The notes below the pieces were generated by a model. The model worked only from the letters and a program-made list of their open reading frames with translations. It did not search any database and was not told where the DNA came from. 8,099 nt of DNA from CAZINM01 sp964540605 (GTDB lineage: Bacteria; Patescibacteriota; Dojkabacteria; SC72; JAHDCA01), in assembly GCA_964540605.1 (NCBI GenBank), contig CAZINM010000048.1, forward strand, positions 1 through 8,099, given 5' to 3'. Positions 6,324 through 8,099 of the stretch are shown one piece after another (positions within the stretch are counted from its first letter, which is position 1; each line of letters opens with the position of its first letter). The position numbers and the translations under genes are program-made.

Positions 6324-7556
6324 TTATTCTTCAAATGATCTTAATTGACTTCTTTGTGTTATATATTGTTCAACAAATATTGAATAATCTGATAATTTTA
6401 TATAACCGTCATCATTAAAATCAGAATCTAAATTAACTTGATTGAAGCGATTCTGAAGGAACTCTTGAACAAAGACACCATAATCATTTAAGGTAAGAGA
6501 AAGATCATTATCTAAATCTAGATCTATTAATAGTGTTGAATTAATCTGAGACTCGTTGTAGCCATCATCTCTAGCGATTACATTGAAATATTTCTTTTCT
6601 GCTGTTGATCTAAAGTAAGATTTTGTAATTAATGTTCCAGTTTCGATCCAATTTTCTACTGAAGCATCATTTACACTATTACCAAGAGAAATAATATATG
6701 TGTTAATACCATTATTATCTTCTGATTTATATTGAATATCTATAGTATCAGTATTAAATTTAAACTTCATATAGGGTTTTCCAGGTAAAGAAATATCATA
6801 TGTTGATGCTTTTTCTTCAACATATGAAAGGTATGCATCAGCAAAAGGGCTAGATACTTGATTTACTTCACAACTTGTTTCACTAGGACAGAAATAAAGT
6901 GTATGATTATAAGTACAAACCTCATTTTCAAGATCAGTACATTTGGAATAGCCATTAAACCAAGCTATTCTTTGTACATATCGTCCGTTATCGTTAGGAT
7001 TACCAGCTTCACCCGTAGCATTTAGTAATAGTTCATAAAATTGTATCATTTTAGTCGTTTCAGTATCATAATACTGATTTTTCTCTTCATCAGTCCAACT
7101 ATCATTAAATTCAGGTACGGCATTGAATTCATTAACAATTATCGGTTTTATTGAATCTTCAGATGATGACATAAATGTTGATCTAAATGTTTCTAGATCG
7201 GTAATGACTTGTTGAGTGTCATTGCAATCTCCTATTGCACACGGATAAAAATGTAAAACTATTGCATCAAAAGGCATTGATTCACCATTTTCAGTTTCGT
7301 AATCATCCATAACATAAGATAAATATTCAAAATGATTGATCGTTAAAGAATCGGTATAAGACCATCTATCATTTGGATCTTCTGGAATTTGCCAATTTTC
7401 AATATTTTGTAACCAATGATCCATACTCGGCATTCCAGGATTTCCACCTATGGCTACTTTAATATTGGGATTGATCTCTTTTATCATATCGTAACAATAT
7501 TTATATTGGTTAATTTTGATTAATGAAAATTTAAGCGATGAAGAGAAATATATCAC
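6324..7556 (-). CDS. glycoside-hydrolase-like protein with dockerin-like C-terminus, 5'-truncated
   Basis: About 395 credible residues form the C-terminal part of a secreted TIM-barrel-type protein. Barrel-like stretches are YDMIKEINPNIKVAIGG (22-38), FDAIVLHFYP (96-105) and KPIIVNEFNAVPE (137-149); Glu143 is the candidate nucleophile of a clan-A glycosidase. Six cysteines (106, 111, 206, 214, 223, 229) suggest disulfides outside the cytoplasm. A fibronectin-like segment (about 260-340) precedes two EF-hand/dockerin-like repeats: DLDLDNDLSLTLNDY (345-359) and DSDFNDDGYIKLSDY (377-391). The apparent start is a GTG at 7556, and its first 15 or so codons are antisense to another gene's tail. There is no signal peptide, and the barrel's N-terminal half with the acid/base Glu is absent. 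I read it as broken at about 7505-7530. The exact glycosidase family and substrate are unknown. Confidence 0.7.
   Translation of the reverse strand: MIYFSSSLKFSLIKINQYKYCYDMIKEINPNIKVAIGGNPGMPSMDHWLQNIENWQIPEDPNDRWSYTDSLTINHFEYLSYVMDDYETENGESMPFDAIVLHFYPCAIGDCNDTQQVITDLETFRSTFMSSSEDSIKPIIVNEFNAVPEFNDSWTDEEKNQYYDTETTKMIQFYELLLNATGEAGNPNDNGRYVQRIAWFNGYSKCTDLENEVCTYNHTLYFCPSETSCEVNQVSSPFADAYLSYVEEKASTYDISLPGKPYMKFKFNTDTIDIQYKSEDNNGINTYIISLGNSVNDASVENWIETGTLITKSYFRSTAEKKYFNVIARDDGYNESQINSTLLIDLDLDNDLSLTLNDYGVFVQEFLQNRFNQVNLDSDFNDDGYIKLSDYSIFVEQYITQRSQLRSFEE
7505..7530. other. putative integration/recombination junction
   Basis: On the left, minus-strand glycosidase-like coding sequence is recognisable up to about 7508. 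On the right, plus-strand peptidase-like coding sequence is recognisable from about 7519-7528. Both genes lack their 5' portions exactly here, and a serine recombinase lies 300 bp to the right. The simplest reading is one end (attL or attR) of an integrated element. A deletion scar or an assembly chimera would look the same in one window. Confidence 0.5.
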
Positions 7557-7668
7557 TTTGATCCATGAAATACTTCATTGCACTATAGATGAGGCTAAAC
7601 TTCTTGTTAAAGATGACGAAGAAAAGCTTATTATGGCGACAGAAAAGGATTTGAGAGATTCCTTTTGA
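7516..7668 (+). pseudogene. 3' remnant of a HEILH-motif metallopeptidase gene
   Basis: A short plus-strand frame, open from 7495 after a stop at 7492-7494, ends at the TGA at 7666-7668. It encodes LSDEEKYITLIHEILHC followed by an acidic helix ending in DLRDSF. The HEILH motif (7564-7578) in a T-L-I-H-E-I-L-H context, followed by a roughly 30-residue charged tail, resembles the C-terminal end of small zinc-peptidase-like proteins (ImmA/IrrE-like) found in phages and mobile elements. The usual N-terminal 40-60 residues are missing, there is no ATG before the motif, and the upstream sequence belongs to the glycosidase gene. The tail therefore appears cut off at the junction. The resemblance is from motif recognition, not alignment. 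Confidence 0.5.
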
Positions 7669-7693
7669 GAAGCTATTTAAAAAATGATAATAT
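7665..7693 (+). promoter_or_regulatory. promoter-like sequence ahead of the structured leader
   Basis: TTGAGA (7665-7670, five of six to the -35 consensus) is followed after 17 bp by TAATAT (7688-7693). The overlapping GATAAT (7686-7691) is a better -10 with a 15-bp spacer. Either places the transcription start at about 7698-7700, exactly where the first hairpin arm begins. Confidence 0.45.
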
Positions 7694-7697
7694 ATGA

Positions 7698-7784
7698 ATG
7701 GACACAACTAAATTACCAAGTAGACCTTTGCTATTTGAGGTATCAGATGGCAATAAGGGCGATTCGTACAATTCTACTTGGTAG
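7698..7784 (+). CDS. possible 28-codon leader peptide
   Basis: An ATG at 7698, at the predicted transcription start, opens a 28-codon frame beginning MDTTKLPSRPLLFEV and ending NSTW with a TAG at 7782-7784. It spans both 5' hairpin arms and stops close to the loop of the terminator hairpin, so a ribosome there would melt both structures. There is no Shine-Dalgarno sequence, and a frame this short can occur by chance. No run of one regulatory codon is present. Confidence 0.2.
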   Translation: MDTTKLPSRPLLFEVSDGNKGDSYNSTW

Positions 7785-7812
7785 AGTTGTGTCCAACGAG
7801 TCGCCCTTTTTT
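7755..7812 (+). terminator. long intrinsic terminator hairpin with T6 tract
   Basis: AAGGGCGATTCGT (7755-7767) pairs with ACGAGTCGCCCTT (7796-7808), 13 bp with one G-T wobble. Directly inside, ACAATTCTAC (7768-7777) pairs with GTAGAGTTGT (7781-7790), 10 bp with one wobble, closing a TTG loop. A 5-nt bulge (7791-7795) interrupts only the 3' side. The GC-rich base of the stem runs straight into six Ts (7807-7812), a classical intrinsic terminator. It lies between the peptidase remnant and the recombinase gene. Confidence 0.7.
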
Positions 7813-7814
7813 AT

Positions 7815-7832
7815 TATATAAATATTTATAAA
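7815..7832 (+). promoter_or_regulatory. AT-rich promoter/operator candidate of the recombinase gene
   Basis: TATAAATATTTATA (7817-7830) is a perfect 14-bp palindrome containing TATATA and TATAAA boxes, 7 bp before the recombinase ATG. Its AAATATTTATA also occurs before pyrD (3890-3900). It could be a -10 element for a nearly leaderless transcript. No -35 box is visible because the position is occupied by the terminator stem. Confidence 0.3.
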
Positions 7833-7837
7833 AAGTT

Positions 7838-8099
7838 ATGAAAACAGCAGTAATTTATGCAAGAGTGTCATCAAGAGAACAAGCAGAGGGGTTCTCAATT
7901 GACGCTCAGATAAAAGCCTGCAAACTTAAAGCTTCTCAAGAGAATTACAAAGTTATGGAGGTTTTCAAAGATGAGGGATTTACAGGAACAAGTCGAGATA
8001 GACCCGCATTAAATGCTCTTATTGGTTACTGTAAAGACAATAGCGTTCATGCAGTAGTTATTCATAAGCTAGATAGATTTGCTCGATCAATCGTTGATC
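7838..8099 (+). CDS. large serine recombinase / resolvase-invertase family, 3'-truncated by window edge
   Basis: The first 87 residues of a serine site-specific recombinase are visible. The catalytic motif YARVSS contains the nucleophile Ser11. It is followed by SREQAEGFSIDAQI, DEGFTGTSRDRPAL and VVIHKLDRFARSI, all hallmarks of the resolvase catalytic domain. The EGFSIDAQ stretch is typical of large serine recombinases (500 or so residues, with recombinase and zinc-ribbon domains), but those domains lie beyond the window, so the length class is inferred. Such enzymes integrate and excise mobile elements. The ATG at 7838 follows an AT-rich palindrome with no Shine-Dalgarno sequence. Together with the junction at about 7505-7530, it suggests that the right end of the window is a mobile element. 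Confidence 0.92.
   Translation, partial: MKTAVIYARVSSREQAEGFSIDAQIKACKLKASQENYKVMEVFKDEGFTGTSRDRPALNALIGYCKDNSVHAVVIHKLDRFARSIVD

Larger units (their letters stand above)
7698..7812 (+). promoter_or_regulatory. two-state structured leader RNA / attenuator-like element or small RNA
   Basis: Two long, mutually exclusive hairpins can form. State one pairs 7699-7709 and 7715-7724 with 7785-7795 and 7773-7782. That gives 21 bp in two blocks (TGGACACAACT/AGTTGTGTCCA and ACCAAGTAGA/TCTACTTGGT) around a 5-by-2 internal loop. State two is the terminator hairpin at 7755-7808. The state-one 3' arm is part of the state-two upper stem, so one excludes the other. The 30 nt between the two 5' arms (7725-7754) are unexplained. 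This is the layout of a transcription attenuator controlling the downstream recombinase. A stand-alone terminated small RNA of about 115 nt is the alternative. Confidence 0.6.

Noticed and set aside
7509..7556. GTG at 7556 as the genuine start of the glycosidase-like gene
   Set aside because: The first codons are antisense to the peptidase tail, give no signal peptide, and the barrel's N-terminal half is absent; the frame is open only by chance there.
7699..7795. Integron attC site or transposon terminal inverted repeats
   Set aside because: The arms lack the RYYYAAC/GTTRRRY core pattern, no transposase or target duplication flanks the 97-bp unit, and the arms are too far from the centre for a serine-integrase att site.
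7684..7821. 45-codon frame through the hairpin region
   Set aside because: It runs through both hairpins and the T tract, encodes no recognisable motif, and overlaps a better-supported RNA structure.

Overview
The window is AT-rich (roughly one third GC by eye), tightly packed and bacterial in character. The best guess at the host is a member of the candidate phyla radiation (Patescibacteria). This rests on the gene set: a fermentative 2-oxoacid:ferredoxin oxidoreductase, a fused ADP-forming acyl-CoA synthetase, a class-2-like dihydroorotate dehydrogenase with a cysteine base, an ATP-cone nuclease, a cytoplasmic YbhB-type protein and a large serine recombinase. It is an inference from family resemblance, not a marker-gene assignment. 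No start codon has a convincing Shine-Dalgarno sequence, and the best promoter (TTGTCA-N17-TATTCT in front of the acyl-CoA synthetase) puts its predicted transcription start on the ATG, so leaderless mRNAs are likely.

Layout. Positions 1-1703 hold the 3' half of a 2-oxoacid:ferredoxin oxidoreductase alpha gene and the complete beta gene, 2 bp apart. Convergent to them is a 693-residue acyl-CoA synthetase (NDP-forming) at 1734-3815 on the minus strand. Together these could convert a 2-oxoacid to acyl-CoA, CO2 and reduced ferredoxin, and then release the acid with substrate-level ATP formation. A 96-bp divergent promoter region with a perfect 13-bp inverted repeat separates the synthetase from a plus-strand run: pyrD (pyrimidine synthesis), an ATP-cone/PD-(D/E)xK nuclease-like protein that overlaps pyrD, and a PEBP/YbhB protein. 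A minus-strand gene at 6324-7556 encodes a cysteine-rich, probably secreted glycosidase-like protein with a C-terminal dockerin-like calcium-binding region. Its 5' end is missing.

The right end looks like accessory DNA. At about 7505-7530 the coding signal of the glycosidase stops and that of an unrelated plus-strand gene tail begins. The tail encodes the end of a HEILH-type metallopeptidase. Both genes lack their 5' portions at this same point, as expected for an integration or recombination junction. About 170 bp further right, a large serine recombinase begins and runs off the window. Between them (7665-7837) lies the most unusual piece: a promoter-like sequence, then two interlocking, mutually exclusive long hairpins, the second ending in a T6 tract. 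The arrangement resembles a transcription attenuator or a small terminated RNA. No intergenic gap exceeds 300 bp, and I see no rRNA, tRNA or CRISPR array.
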